Shown: positions 44,904-55,000 of the stretch, in pieces
Layout: each line of letters starts with the position of its first letter
Position numbering within the stretch: the stretch's first letter is position 1
Assembly: GCA_017745595.1 (NCBI GenBank)
Contig: WMBV01000034.1
Span: forward strand, 1-58,864
Reading direction: 5' to 3'
DNA length: 58,864 nt
Source: Bordetella petrii
Lineage (GTDB): Bacteria > Pseudomonadota > Gammaproteobacteria > Burkholderiales > Burkholderiaceae_B
Program-made: the position numbers and the translations under genes
Notes under the pieces: model-generated
The model's database searches: none
Told to the model about the DNA's origin: nothing
Seen by the model: the letters and a program-made list of their open reading frames with translations, nothing else

Positions 44904-46544
44904 TTAAGCCAGCTTGCGCAGCGCGAAGCGCTGCAGCTTGCCGGTCTCGGTGCGCGGCAGGGCATCCAGGAACACGATGGCGCGCGGATACTTATACGGG
45001 GCGATGCTGGCCTTTACATAGGCCTGCAGCGCCGCCGCCAGTTCCGGGCCGGCCGTGTAGCCCGGCTTGAGCACCACGAACGCCTTCACCAATTGGCCGC
45101 GCTCGTCGTCGGGCGCCCCCACCACGCCGCATTCGGCCACGGCCTCGTGGCGCAGCAAGGCGTCTTCGACCTCGGGGCCGGCGATGTTATAGCCCGCCGA
45201 CACGATCATGTCGTCATTGCGCGCCTGGTAGAAAAAATACCCGTCGGCATCCTGCACGAAGGTGTCGCCCGGCAGGTTCCAGCCCTGCTGCACGAAACGG
45301 CGCTGGCGCTCGTCGGCCAGGTAGCGGCAGCCGGTGGGGCCCTTCAGCGCCAGCCGGCCCGCCGTGCCGTGGGGCACGGGGCGCATGTTTTCGTCGACCA
45401 CGCAGGCCACATAGCCGGGCACCACCTTGCCGATGGCACCGGGGCGCACCTGCTCGGGCGGGCTGGACACGAACACGTGGATCATTTCGGTGCCGCCGAT
45501 GCCGTCGATCATCTCGATGCCGGTGGCCTGCTTCCACAACTGGCGCGTGGCGTCGGGCAGGGCCTCGCCCGCCGACACGCTTTTGCGCAGCGACGCGATG
45601 TCGTACTTGCCGGCAAGCGCCGCCATCTGCCGGTAAAAAGTGGGCGCCGTGAACACGATGGTGGCGCGAAAATCCTGGATCAGTTCCAGCAGCCCGTCGG
45701 GCGTGAGCTTCTCGGCCAGCACGGTGCTGGCGCCCACCCGCAGCGGAAAACACAATAGCCCGCCCAGGCCGAACGTGAAGGCCAGCGGCGGCGTGCCGCA
45801 AAAAATATCGTCGGGGCCGGGCTTGATGACATGGCGCGGAAACAGGTCGCACATGGCCAGCACATCGCGGTGGAAATGCATGCAGCCCTTGGGCATGCCG
45901 GTGGTGCCGCTGGTGAAGGCGATCAGGCAGACGTCGTCGACCGCCGTATCGCACGCGGCGAAATCGTCGGGCTTGGCGGCCGCGCGCGCGTCCAGCGCGT
46001 CGGGCGCCGGGTCGTTGAACAGCATGACCTGGCGCAGCCCTTCGCAGTAGTACTCGTGGCCGGCCTGCATGCAGGTTTGAGCCTCGGCGCGCAGCTGCGC
46101 ATCGCACAGCATGGCCGACACCTGGGCCTTGTCGATGATCTGCTTCAGTTCCTTGGCGCGCAGCAGCGGCATGGTGGGCACGGTCACCAGCCCCGCCTTG
46201 ATGGCGGCCAGCCAGGCGGCCGCCATCATGGGGTTGTTGGGGCCGCGCAGCACGATCCGGTTGCCGGGCACCAGCCGCATGTCTTCGACCAGCACGCGCG
46301 CGATGCGGTTGGTCAGGGCCTGCAATTCGGCGTAGGACATCGTGGCAGGCGCACCGTCGCGGCGCCAGCGCAGCGCCGGGCGCGGGCCGTGGCCGCGCGC
46401 CACCATGGCGTCGACCAGCTCTACCGCGCAATTCACGCGCGCGGGGTAGGCGACGTCGGGACTGTCGAGCAGGAACTCGGGCCATTCGTCGGCGGGCGGC
46501 AGGTGGTCCCGGGCGTAAGTATCCAGGTGGGCGGAGCGTTCCAT
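44904..46544 (-). CDS. Benzoate-CoA ligase-family AMP-forming ligase (2-aminobenzoate-CoA ligase-like)
   Basis: A 546-residue ANL-superfamily enzyme that activates an aromatic acid as its CoA thioester. Motifs: LIAFTSGTTGMPKGCMHFHRD (ATP/AMP loop, about residues 208-228), an IDGIGGTEMIHVF acyl-adenylate block, YFFYQARNDDMIVSAGYNIAGPEVEDAL hinge region, and the C-terminal catalytic Lys in PRTETGKLQRFAL. The N-terminus DHLPPADEWPEFL is typical of benzoate/2-aminobenzoate-CoA ligases. Context (fusion hydroxylase/reductase, beta-oxidation genes, Rid protein) favours anthranilate; salicylate or benzoate remain possible. Confidence 0.9.
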   Translation of the reverse strand: MERSAHLDTYARDHLPPADEWPEFLLDSPDVAYPARVNCAVELVDAMVARGHGPRPALRWRRDGAPATMSYAELQALTNRIARVLVEDMRLVPGNRIVLRGPNNPMMAAAWLAAIKAGLVTVPTMPLLRAKELKQIIDKAQVSAMLCDAQLRAEAQTCMQAGHEYYCEGLRQVMLFNDPAPDALDARAAAKPDDFAACDTAVDDVCLIAFTSGTTGMPKGCMHFHRDVLAMCDLFPRHVIKPGPDDIFCGTPPLAFTFGLGGLLCFPLRVGASTVLAEKLTPDGLLELIQDFRATIVFTAPTFYRQMAALAGKYDIASLRKSVSAGEALPDATRQLWKQATGIEMIDGIGGTEMIHVFVSSPPEQVRPGAIGKVVPGYVACVVDENMRPVPHGTAGRLALKGPTGCRYLADERQRRFVQQGWNLPGDTFVQDADGYFFYQARNDDMIVSAGYNIAGPEVEDALLRHEAVAECGVVGAPDDERGQLVKAFVVLKPGYTAGPELAAALQAYVKASIAPYKYPRAIVFLDALPRTETGKLQRFALRKLA

Positions 46545-46592
46545 GAATTTTCCCTTGGCAATGCGATAAGCGGCTGTCTGGCGGACACGGCA

Positions 46593-47762
46593 CTAGTCTT
46601 TCAACAGCTCTCGGGCAATGATCAATTTCTGGACTTCGGTAGCGCCTTCGTAAATGCGCAGCGCGCGGATCTCGCGATAAAGTTTTTCCACGGGCATGCC
46701 CGCCACGACGCCCGCGCCGCCGAACATCTGCAGGGCCCGGTCGATGACCGACTGCGCCGATTCCGTGGCGGCCATCTTGGCCATGGCCGCCTCGCGCGTG
46801 GTGCGCACGCCGCGCACGTCGCGCAGCCAGGCGGCGCGGTAGGTCAGCAGCGCGGCCGCGTCGATGGCGGTGGCCATATCGCCCAGCGCCGCCTGGGTCA
46901 GCTGCAGGTCGGCCAGGGCCTGGCCGAACATGCGGCGCCCGCGGGCGCGCGTCACGGCCTCGTCCAGCGCGCGCCGGGCAAAACCCAGGGCCGCCGCCGC
47001 CACCGATGCCCGGAAGATATCCAGCGTCATCATGGCCAGCTTGAACCCCTGCCCCGGTTCGCCCAGCCGGTGGCTGGCGGGAACGCGGCAACCGTCGAAC
47101 GACAGCGTGGCCAGCGGGTGCGGCGCCATCACCTCGATGCGTTCGGCGATGTCGAAGCCCGGCGTGCCGGCCTCGACCACGAACGCGCTGATGCCGCGCG
47201 CGCCCGGCGCTTCGCCGGTGCGGGCGAATACGCAGTAGAAATCGGCGATGCCGCCGTTCGAGATCCAGGTCTTGGCGCCGTCGAGCACGTAGTGGTCGCC
47301 GTCGGCGCGCGCGCTGCACGCCAGGGCCGCGACATCGGACCCCGCGTCGGGTTCGGACAGCGCGAAAGCGGCGATGGCCTGGCCGCTGGCCACGCGCGGC
47401 AGGTATTGCCGGCGCAGCGCCTCGGAGCCCATCAGCGCAATGGCCCCGCTGCCCAGGCCCTGCATGGCCAGCGCGAAATCGGCCAGCCCGTCGTGGCGCG
47501 CCAGGGTCTCGCGCAAGATGCAGACCATGCGCGAGTCGATCTGCGGCAGCGCCCCGCCCCAGGCGCCATCGGGGCCGGCGGGCACGCAATAGCGCAGCCA
47601 GCCGGCCTGGCCCAGCGCCGCCACCAGCTTGCGGCAGGCCGCGTCGGTGTCGTGATGGTCGATGTCGGCCAGCGCGTCCACGCACCAGGCCTCGAGCTCG
47701 CCCGCCAGGGCCCGATGGTGTTCATCGAAAAACGGCCAGTCCAGCCATGTAGTGTCTGCCAT
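46593..47762 (-). CDS. Acyl-CoA dehydrogenase
   Basis: A 389-residue FAD enzyme of the acyl-CoA dehydrogenase family that makes an alpha,beta double bond in a CoA ester. [15 protein letters not shown] and [11 protein letters not shown] are the flavin-binding signatures; the catalytic Glu is in [21 protein letters not shown] near the C-terminus. It lies 45 bp downstream of the crotonase gene and 48 bp before the ligase gene in one transcription unit. Likely acts in the beta-oxidation part of the ring-degradation pathway. Confidence 0.95.
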   Translation of the reverse strand: MADTTWLDWPFFDEHHRALAGELEAWCVDALADIDHHDTDAACRKLVAALGQAGWLRYCVPAGPDGAWGGALPQIDSRMVCILRETLARHDGLADFALAMQGLGSGAIALMGSEALRRQYLPRVASGQAIAAFALSEPDAGSDVAALACSARADGDHYVLDGAKTWISNGGIADFYCVFARTGEAPGARGISAFVVEAGTPGFDIAERIEVMAPHPLATLSFDGCRVPASHRLGEPGQGFKLAMMTLDIFRASVAAAALGFARRALDEAVTRARGRRMFGQALADLQLTQAALGDMATAIDAAALLTYRAAWLRDVRGVRTTREAAMAKMAATESAQSVIDRALQMFGGAGVVAGMPVEKLYREIRALRIYEGATEVQKLIIARELLKD

Positions 47763-47807
47763 GTCAGTGTCTCGCCGCGCGCAGCGCTTGGGGGGTGGGT
47801 CTCATGG

Positions 47808-48665
47808 TCAATCTCCTTCGAATACCGGTTTGCGCTTGGCCACGAAGGCCTCGTAGGCGCGCCGGAAATCGCGCGTCTGCATGCAGATGGCCTGCGCTTC
47901 GGCCTCGGCCTCGATGGCCTCGTCGACGCCCATGTTCCATTCCTGGTGCAGCAGCTTCTTGGTGATGCCATGCGCGAAGGTGGGGCCGGCCGCCAATTGC
48001 GCCGCCAGCGACTGGGCCGCTTCCAGCAGCCCGGCGCCCTGGTGCAGGCTGTTGAAGAACCCCCATTGCGCGCCCTCATCGGCGCTCATGGCGCGGCCCG
48101 TATACAGCAACTCCGACGCCCGGCCCTGCCCGATCACGCGCGGCAGCAGGGTGCAGGCCCCCATGTCGGCGCCGGCCAGGCCCACCCGGGTGAACAGGAA
48201 GGCAGTGCGCGCGGCCGGGGTGCCCAGCCTGAGGTCGGAGGCCAGCGCCATCATGGCCCCGGCGCCGGCGCACACGCCATCGACCGCGGCCACGATGGGC
48301 TGCGGGCAGGCGCGCATGGCCTTGACCAGGTCGCCCGTCATGCGCGTGAAGTCCAGCAATTCGGGCATGCTCATGCGCGTGAGCGGGCCGATGATCTCAT
48401 GCACGTCGCCGCCCGAGCAGAAATTGCCGCCCGCGCCGGTAATGACCACGGTCTTGATGTCGGTGGCATACACCAGGCCGCGGAACAGGTCGCGCAGTTC
48501 GGCGTACGAATCGAAGGTCAGCGGATTCTTGCGTTCGGGCCGGTTCAGCGTAATGGTGGCCACCTTGCCGTCGGCCGACACTTGCCACAGGAAAGTGCGG
48601 GCGGCGTAATCGGTGTAAGGGCGCCGGTGGTGCTTCATGGTGTGCTCGGGTGCAACGCTGTTCAT
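47808..48665 (-). CDS. Enoyl-CoA hydratase-family protein lacking both hydratase glutamates
   Basis: A 285-residue crotonase-fold protein. The oxyanion loop is [13 protein letters not shown] (about residues 80-92) and the second loop is [20 protein letters not shown]. Aligned by eye with rat mitochondrial hydratase, Glu144 is Met and Glu164 is Arg, while an Asp appears in LAGADMGAC. Hydratase chemistry is therefore doubtful; a ring-opening hydrolase or isomerase would fit both the fold and the operon. Start at 48665 ([13 protein letters not shown]) has GGAG upstream; MKHHRRP is an alternative. Confidence 0.9.
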   Translation of the reverse strand: MNSVAPEHTMKHHRRPYTDYAARTFLWQVSADGKVATITLNRPERKNPLTFDSYAELRDLFRGLVYATDIKTVVITGAGGNFCSGGDVHEIIGPLTRMSMPELLDFTRMTGDLVKAMRACPQPIVAAVDGVCAGAGAMMALASDLRLGTPAARTAFLFTRVGLAGADMGACTLLPRVIGQGRASELLYTGRAMSADEGAQWGFFNSLHQGAGLLEAAQSLAAQLAAGPTFAHGITKKLLHQEWNMGVDEAIEAEAEAQAICMQTRDFRRAYEAFVAKRKPVFEGD

Positions 48666-48708
48666 GGGGTCTCCTGGGTGGCCTGGGGCCTGGGAATACG
48701 GAAAAGCC

Positions 48709-49500
48709 CTAGCCGGGCATGACTTCGCCGCCATCGATGGCGATGGCCTGGCCGTTGATGGATGCGCAGGCCGGCAAGGCCAGCCAGGCGACGGCCTCGG
48801 CCACTTCGCCGGGCTGCACCAGCCGGCCTTGCGGATTGCGCGCGGCCAGTTCGGCGCGCGCCTGCCCGGCCGTGCGGCCGGTTTTCCGCACGATGTTGTC
48901 GACGGCGTCGCGCACGATATCGGTCTCGGTAAAGCCGGGGCAGACCGCGTTGACGGTGACGCCCTTGCGCGCCACTTCCAGCGCCAGCGCCCGGGTCAGG
49001 CCCACCACGCCGTGCTTGGCCGCGCAGTAGGCGCTGACATACGGATAGCCGATCAGCCCGGCGGTGCTGGCCACATTGATGACGCGCCCCCAGCCGGCCG
49101 CCAGCATGCCCGGCAGCGCGGCCTGGATGCAATGGAAAGTGCCGGTAAGGTTGACGGCCAGCATCGCCTGCCACTGCGCCGCGTCGGTGCGCTCGAAGCG
49201 CTGGCTGGTCGCCTGGCCGGCATTGTTGACCAGGATGTCGATGGCGCCGGCGTCTTGCGCGGCCTGCTCGAACGCGGCGCGCACCGAGGCCTCGTCGGCG
49301 ATGTCGGCCGCCACGGCGCGCACCGCCCCCTGCCGGCCAAGCGACGCCACGGCCGCGTCCAGCGCGGCGCGGTCGCGCCCCAGCAGGGTCAGGGTGGCGC
49401 CGCGCTGCTGCAGGGCCTGCGCGCAGGCCAGCCCGATGCCGCGGGCCCCGCCCGTGACCAGGGCATGGCGGCCTTCCAGGCCGCGTGCGGAAGCGTTCAT
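48709..49500 (-). CDS. SDR-family 3-hydroxyacyl-CoA dehydrogenase-like oxidoreductase
   Basis: A 263-residue short-chain dehydrogenase. [15 protein letters not shown] (residues 13-27) is the NAD(P)-binding Gly motif, NNAGQ the structural motif, and the catalytic triad is Ser in VASTAGLIG with YxxxK in [10 protein letters not shown] (about residue 157). The C-terminal DGGEVMPG is typical of the SDR family. It starts within the stop of the fusion enzyme (ATGA), so the two are translationally coupled. Likely oxidises a hydroxy- or reduces an oxo-acyl-CoA intermediate. Confidence 0.93.
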   Translation of the reverse strand: MNASARGLEGRHALVTGGARGIGLACAQALQQRGATLTLLGRDRAALDAAVASLGRQGAVRAVAADIADEASVRAAFEQAAQDAGAIDILVNNAGQATSQRFERTDAAQWQAMLAVNLTGTFHCIQAALPGMLAAGWGRVINVASTAGLIGYPYVSAYCAAKHGVVGLTRALALEVARKGVTVNAVCPGFTETDIVRDAVDNIVRKTGRTAGQARAELAARNPQGRLVQPGEVAEAVAWLALPACASINGQAIAIDGGEVMPG

Positions 49501-51848
49501 TTGGCGTCCTGTTGCGCCAGCGTGGCGGCGCGTTCGAAGTTGGTTTCCAGCTGCCGCTTGCCCGCCGCGTATTGCGGCGGCCAGGCCGTGTCGCAATACC
49601 CCACGCGGGCCGCTTCGCGCAGCGTCCATGAGGCATCGGCCAGGTGCGGGCGCGCCAGCGCGCACAGGTCGGCGCGGCCCGAGGCGATGATGCCGTTGGC
49701 GTGGTCGGCCTCGAAAATGGCGCCCACCGCGATGGTGGCGATGCCGGCCTCGTTGCGCACCCGGTCGGCAAAGGGCGTCTGGTACATGCGGCCATACACC
49801 GGACGCTGCTCGGGGCTGACCTGCCCCGACGAGCAGTCGATCATGTCGGCGCCCGCGGCCTTGAAATGGCGCGCGATTTCGACCGCGTCGTCGGCCGTGA
49901 TACCGCCCTCGACCCAGTCGTGCGCCGAGATGCGCACCGACATGGGCCGGTCTTGCGGCCAGGCCTCGCGCACCGCGCGGAACACTTCCAGCGGATAGCG
50001 CAGGCGGTTTTCCAGGCTGCCGCCATAGTCGTCGTCGCGCCGGTTCGTCAGCGGCGAGATGAAGCTGGACAGCAGATAGCCGTGGGCGCAGTGCAGTTCC
50101 AGCCAATCGAAGCCGGCCTGCGCCGCGCGCCGGGCCGCGGCCGCGAAGTCGTCGCGCACGCGGTCCATGTCGGCGCGGTCCATGGCGCGCGGCGTCTGGG
50201 AAATACCGGGCAGATAGGGCAAGGCCGAAGCCGACAGCAGCGGCCAGTTGCCCTCGGCCAGCGGGTGGTCCATTTGCTGCCAGCCCAGCTGGGTGGAGCC
50301 CTTGCGGCCCGCATGCCCGAGCTGCATGCCGATGCGCGCGTCGCTATGCGCGTGCACGAAATCGACGATGCGCGCGAAGGCCCGCGCCTGCTCGTCGTTC
50401 CACAAGCCCGGGCAGCCCGGGGTAATGCGCGCGTCGGGCGAAACGCAGGTCATTTCGACCATGACCAGGCCGGCGCCGCCCAGGGCGCGCGAGCCCAGGT
50501 GCACCAGGTGGAATTCGCCCGGCACCCCGTCCGCGCACGAATACATGGCCATCGGCGACACCACGATGCGGTTCTTCAGCTCGACGCCGCGCAAGCGGTA
50601 GGGGGTCAGCATGGGCAGCGGCGGGCGGGTGCCGGCGGCCCCGGGCTCGCCCGAACGCCCGGCCAGCCAGCGCTCGTAGCCTTCCAGCCAGGCCGGGTCG
50701 CGCACGCGCAGGTTTTCGTGCGAAATGCGCTGCGAACGGGTCAGCAGCGAATAGGCGAACTGTTCCGGATCGAGCCCGGCATAGCGCTGCACGTTCTCGA
50801 ACCATTCGGTGGAGTTGCGCGCGGCGTTCTGGATTTTCAGGACCTCGACGCTGCGCACGTCTTGATAATGCCGCAGGCCCGGTTCCAGTCCGCCCTCGGC
50901 GCCGCCCAGGCAGCGCGCCAGTTCGATGGCGTCTTCCAGCGCCAGCTTGGTGCCCGAGCCCACCGAAAAATGCGCGGTGTGCGCCGCATCGCCCATCAGC
51001 ACCACCGGCACGCGGCGCGGGCCGCGCGGCGTGTCCAGCGTGTTCCAGTGCACCCAGGTGTCGCAGATGACGCGCGGGAAGCGGATCCAGATGGCGGCGC
51101 CGCGCAGGTGCGAGGCGTTGCTGATGAGCTTGTGGCCGTCCAGCCAGGGCGCGAACAGTTTTTCGCAATAGGCGATGCCCTCTTCCTGGCTCAGGTCGCC
51201 GATGCCGGCGGCCTGCCAGGTTTCTTCGGGCGTTTCGACGATGAAGGTCGACAGGCCGTCCTGGAAGCGGTAGGCGTGGGCCTGGAACCAGCCGTGTTCG
51301 GTCTGCACGAAAGCGAAGGTGAAGGCATCGAACACCTTGGTGGTGCCCAGCCAGACGAAGCGGCAGCGCCGCGTGTCGATGTCTGGCTTGAAGGTGTCGG
51401 CATAGCGGGTGCGCGCCTGGCTGTTGATGCCGTCGGACGCGATGACCAGGTCGGCGTCGTACTGCAGCGCCACGGCCTGGTCGTCTTGCACGAAGGTTTC
51501 GAACACCAGCTTCACGCCCACTTCTTCGCAGCGCGCCTGCAGGATGTTCAGCAGTTTCTTGCGGCCGATGCCGATGAAGCCATGGCCATGGGTGCGTACG
51601 CTGCGGCCCTTGAAATGGATGTCGATGTCGTCCCAGTGATTGAAGGCGTCGCCGATGGTCTGGGCCGATACCGGGTCGGCCTGGCGCAGGTTTTCCATGG
51701 TGGCGTCCGAAAACACCACCCCCCAGCCGAAAGTGTCGTACGGCCGGTTGCGCTCGATGACGGTGACTTCGTTGGCGGGGTCCCGCAGCTTCATCAGCAG
51801 GCCGAAGTACAGGCCGGCGGGGCCACCGCCCAGGCAGACGATTTTCAT
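49497..51848 (-). CDS. Bifunctional aryl-CoA monooxygenase/reductase (2-aminobenzoyl-CoA monooxygenase/reductase or salicylyl-CoA 5-hydroxylase type)
   Basis: A 783-residue fusion. Residues 1 to about 390 are an FAD aromatic hydroxylase ([13 protein letters not shown] near the N-terminus, [27 protein letters not shown]). Residues about 412-783 are an Old Yellow Enzyme of the YqjM class ([38 protein letters not shown] with both His, [10 protein letters not shown]). The YqjM-type redox Cys (SPMCMY) is Ala here. This architecture belongs to 2-aminobenzoyl-CoA monooxygenase/reductase, which hydroxylates C5 and reduces the ring, and to proteins annotated as salicylyl-CoA 5-hydroxylase. No gentisate dioxygenase is near and beta-oxidation genes are, which favours the former. 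First gene of its operon. Confidence 0.9.
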   Translation of the reverse strand: MKIVCLGGGPAGLYFGLLMKLRDPANEVTVIERNRPYDTFGWGVVFSDATMENLRQADPVSAQTIGDAFNHWDDIDIHFKGRSVRTHGHGFIGIGRKKLLNILQARCEEVGVKLVFETFVQDDQAVALQYDADLVIASDGINSQARTRYADTFKPDIDTRRCRFVWLGTTKVFDAFTFAFVQTEHGWFQAHAYRFQDGLSTFIVETPEETWQAAGIGDLSQEEGIAYCEKLFAPWLDGHKLISNASHLRGAAIWIRFPRVICDTWVHWNTLDTPRGPRRVPVVLMGDAAHTAHFSVGSGTKLALEDAIELARCLGGAEGGLEPGLRHYQDVRSVEVLKIQNAARNSTEWFENVQRYAGLDPEQFAYSLLTRSQRISHENLRVRDPAWLEGYERWLAGRSGEPGAAGTRPPLPMLTPYRLRGVELKNRIVVSPMAMYSCADGVPGEFHLVHLGSRALGGAGLVMVEMTCVSPDARITPGCPGLWNDEQARAFARIVDFVHAHSDARIGMQLGHAGRKGSTQLGWQQMDHPLAEGNWPLLSASALPYLPGISQTPRAMDRADMDRVRDDFAAAARRAAQAGFDWLELHCAHGYLLSSFISPLTNRRDDDYGGSLENRLRYPLEVFRAVREAWPQDRPMSVRISAHDWVEGGITADDAVEIARHFKAAGADMIDCSSGQVSPEQRPVYGRMYQTPFADRVRNEAGIATIAVGAIFEADHANGIIASGRADLCALARPHLADASWTLREAARVGYCDTAWPPQYAAGKRQLETNFERAATLAQQDAK

Positions 51849-51904
51849 TGCGCGACAGGCTCCGTGAAACCGGAGCGGGCCGATGGGTTCCGCCCGCTCC
51901 AATT

Positions 51905-51920
51905 AGTTTAGGTTTCAACT
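51905..51920 (-). promoter_or_regulatory. Operator-like palindrome upstream of the aryl-CoA operon
   Basis: AGTTTAGGTTTCAACT, an imperfect palindrome of the form AGTTTA-N4-TAAACT (one mismatch). It lies 57 bp upstream of the fusion-enzyme start. The same 12-base core AGTTTAGGTTT(C/A)A recurs at 57295-57310. It fits a MarR-type operator; the MarR gene at 58271 is the likely partner. The rest of the 291-bp gap is filled by repeat element H. Confidence 0.7.
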
Positions 51921-51980
51921 ATATACCTCAAGCATGGGCCGCGCAAGAAATGCGGGTTTATACCGAGAGACGGTGATGCC

Positions 51981-52113
51981 AGGTGTCTGACTCCCGCAGG
52001 GTGTGATAGCAAGGTGTCTGACTCCCGCGCAGCGGGTGTCAGACACCTATGCAGTCGGCAGGGTCTGGCCATGCTTCGGTGTCTGACACCCGCTGCGCGG
52101 GAGTCAGACACCT
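51981..52113. repeat. Dispersed palindromic repeat, element H (perfect 36-bp inverted pair)
   Basis: Units 52012-52047 and 52078-52113 are exact reverse complements over 36 bp including an expanded loop CCCGCGCAGCGGG, with a 30-bp spacer ending GCCATGCTTC (shared with element D). A truncated unit of a different loop type (CCCGCAGGG) precedes it at 51981-52004. It lies downstream of the thioredoxin gene and upstream of the aryl-CoA operon promoter. Confidence 0.9.
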
Positions 52114-52139
52114 GCTGGACCTGCTGGATCGACTGCCGC

Positions 52140-52463
52140 TCAGGCGATCTGCTTCAGCGCGTCGGCGATGTCTTGCGCGCTGTCGGGCTGCACCAGGCGG
52201 GCCACTTCGTGGCCGTCGCGCAGGAAGATCAGCGACGGCCACAGTTTGACGCGGAACGAGCGGCCCAGCGGGCGGCCGCTGCCGTCTTCGACCTTCACGT
52301 GTTCTATCTGCGGATGGGCGGCGAAGGCCTGCTCGATGAGCGGCTGCGCGGCCTGGCAAAAGCCGCACCAATTGGTGCCGAATTCCAGCACCAGCGCGCC
52401 CGGGCAGCGATCGACCTCATCGCGCTTCAGGGTTTCCGGCACATAGGTATGAGTCATGGGCAT
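52140..52463 (-). CDS. Thioredoxin-family protein
   Basis: A 107-residue cytoplasmic thioredoxin-like protein. The redox motif is NWCGFCQAAQPL (CGFC, about residues 33-36), and the cis-Pro site is LWPSLIFLRDG. Start at 52463 (MPMTHTYVP) has GGAG six bases upstream; the second Met is less well spaced. It lies 82 bp after the LivF-like gene with a hairpin between, so it may be transcribed on its own or by read-through. Repeat element H follows. Confidence 0.92.
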   Translation of the reverse strand: MPMTHTYVPETLKRDEVDRCPGALVLEFGTNWCGFCQAAQPLIEQAFAAHPQIEHVKVEDGSGRPLGRSFRVKLWPSLIFLRDGHEVARLVQPDSAQDIADALKQIA

Positions 52464-52485
52464 GAAGGGCTCCGTATCGAGGCGG

Positions 52486-52514
52486 CCGGCATGGGCACGC
52501 AAATGGCATGCCGG
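52486..52514 (-). terminator. Hairpin between the LivF-like and thioredoxin genes
   Basis: A perfect 8-bp stem CCGGCATG / CATGCCGG with a 13-base loop, overlapping alternative pairings GGCAC/GTGCC and GGTGCC/GGCACC. It lies just downstream of the ABC transporter operon. No T-tract, so partial or Rho-aided termination is a guess. Confidence 0.4.
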
Positions 52515-52545
52515 TGCCCCCGCCACCGCACCGCGGCACCGCCGA

Positions 52546-53243
<698 letters not shown>

Positions 53244-53250
<7 letters not shown>

Positions 53251-54047
53251 GGTGCGCGCTCCGGAATGGCCGCGTCGTCTTCGCCCAGGTAGGCCTGCCG
53301 CACGGCCGGATGGGCGCGGATCTCGGCCGGCGTGCCGGTGGCGATGATGCGCCCGTACACCAGCACCGAGATGCGGTCGGCCAGGCGGAACACAGCCTGC
53401 ATGTCGTGCTCGACCAGCAGCATGGCGGCCTGGCCGCGCAGCGATTCGATCAGGTCGGTCAGGCGCAGGGTTTCGTCCGGCCCCATGCCGGCCATGGGTT
53501 CGTCCAGCAGCAGCACGCCTGGCCGCGCGGCCAGGGCCAGGGCGAATTCCAGCTTGCGCTGTTCGCCGTGCGGCAGCGTGCCCGCCGGGTGGTCGAGCAG
53601 GCCGGCATCGATGGCGCACTGGCGCGCCAGCGCATGCGCCGCGTCGTGCAGCGCGGTGTCGGCCGCGCGGGGCTTCCACAGCCGGAAGCTGCTGCCGGCA
53701 TGCGCCTGGGCGGCCAGCAGCAGGTTGTCGCGCACGCTGAACGATTTGAAAATGTTGGTGACCTGATACGAGCGCGACAGCCCCGCCGCCACGCGCTGGT
53801 GCGCGTTCAGGCGGGTGATGTCGGTGCCGCCCAGCGCCAGCCGGCCCTCGTCGGCGCCCAGGGTGCCCGACAACAGGTGGATCAGGGTGGACTTGCCCGC
53901 GCCGTTGGGGCCGATCAGCGCATGGATTTCGCCCGGCGCCAGGGTCAACGATACGTGGTCGGTGGCCAGCAGCGCCCCGAAGCGCCGCACCAGCCCGGTG
54001 GCCTGCAGCGCCGGCGTGCCGGCGGCGGAATGGGCGCCCGCCGTCAT
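53244..54047 (-). CDS. Branched-chain amino acid-type ABC transporter ATP-binding protein (LivG family)
   Basis: A 267-residue ABC ATPase. Walker A GPNGAGKST (about residues 48-56), LSRSYQVTNIFKSFSVRDNLLLA typical of LivG, a weak signature LPHGEQRKLEFALALA (LSGG replaced by LPHG) and Walker B VLLLDEPMAGMGPDE, then VEHDMQAVFRLADRI. Start at 54047 overlaps the LivM-like stop by 4 bp. Works with the LivF-like ATPase as a heterodimer. Confidence 0.94.
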
Positions 54048-54997
54048 GGCCGTTCTCCGCGCGCGGCGCCGGCGAACCAGGGGCCCGCCAGGCCCGCCAC
54101 GCCGCGCGGCGCGCCGAACACGACGCACAGCAACAGCACGCCCAGCGGCAAGTGCCAGTATTCGGTCCACATGCGCAGCACCTCTTCCAGTGTCAGCATC
54201 AGGGCCGCGCCCACCACCCCGCCGTACCGCAGCCCGATGCCGCCCACCAGCACCATGACCAGCAGGTTGGCCGATTGCGTCCAGTGCATCAGGCTGGGCG
54301 AGATGAACAGATTATGGTTGGCCAGCAGCGCGCCCGCCAGCCCGGCGGCCGCGCCGCTGAGCACGAAGGCGGCCAGCTTCAGCCGGTACACGGGGTAGCC
54401 CAGCGCTTCCATGCGCGCTTCGTTTTCGCGTATGCCCTGCAGCGCGGCGCCGAAGCGCGAATCGACCAGCCGCCCGAAGGCCCACATCAGCACCGCGAAC
54501 AGGGCCAGCACCAGGTAATAGAACTGCGTGCTGTCGGCCAGGTCCAGCCCCGGCAGCAGCGAATACCCGGACAGGTTCAGGCCGTCTTCGCCGCCGTACT
54601 GCCGCAGCGAGATGAACAGGTAGTACACCATCTGTGCGAAAGCCAGGGTAATCATGATGAAGTACACGCCGCGCGTACGCAGCGACACGGCGCCGATCAA
54701 CAGCGCCAGCAGCGCGGCCACGGCGGCGGCCGCCGGCCAGGCCAGCAGCGCGGCGTGGACGCCGGCCGCGTCCAGGATGCCCACCACGTAGGCGCCGGCG
54801 CCGAAAAACGCGGCGTGCCCCAGCGCCACCATGCCGCCATAGCCCAGGATCAGGTTCAGGCTGGTGGCGGCCAGGGCGTAGATCAGCATGCGGCGCACGA
54901 CCGATACGTAGAAATCCAGGCCCAGGGCCGATGCGGCGTACGGAAACAGCGCCAATGCCAGCAGCAGGCCCAGGGTCCAGTAGGTGGATCTGTGCAT
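54044..54997 (-). CDS. Branched-chain amino acid-type ABC transporter permease (LivM family)
   Basis: A 317-residue membrane permease with eight or more hydrophobic helices. YALAATSLNLILGYGGMVALGHAAFFGAGAY (about residues 40-70) is the LivM signature, and SPSLMHWTQSANLLVMVLVGGIGLRYGGVVGAAL the late EAA-like block. It is 3 bp after the LivH-like gene. Confidence 0.94.
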   Translation of the reverse strand: MHRSTYWTLGLLLALALFPYAASALGLDFYVSVVRRMLIYALAATSLNLILGYGGMVALGHAAFFGAGAYVVGILDAAGVHAALLAWPAAAAVAALLALLIGAVSLRTRGVYFIMITLAFAQMVYYLFISLRQYGGEDGLNLSGYSLLPGLDLADSTQFYYLVLALFAVLMWAFGRLVDSRFGAALQGIRENEARMEALGYPVYRLKLAAFVLSGAAAGLAGALLANHNLFISPSLMHWTQSANLLVMVLVGGIGLRYGGVVGAALMLTLEEVLRMWTEYWHLPLGVLLLCVVFGAPRGVAGLAGPWFAGAARGERP

Positions 54998-55000
54998 CGT

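Noticed and set aside
53310-54398. Plus-strand open frame antisense to the ABC transporter genes
   Set aside because: Shadow frame rich in His/Gln/Arg; the minus strand has complete Walker and signature motifs.
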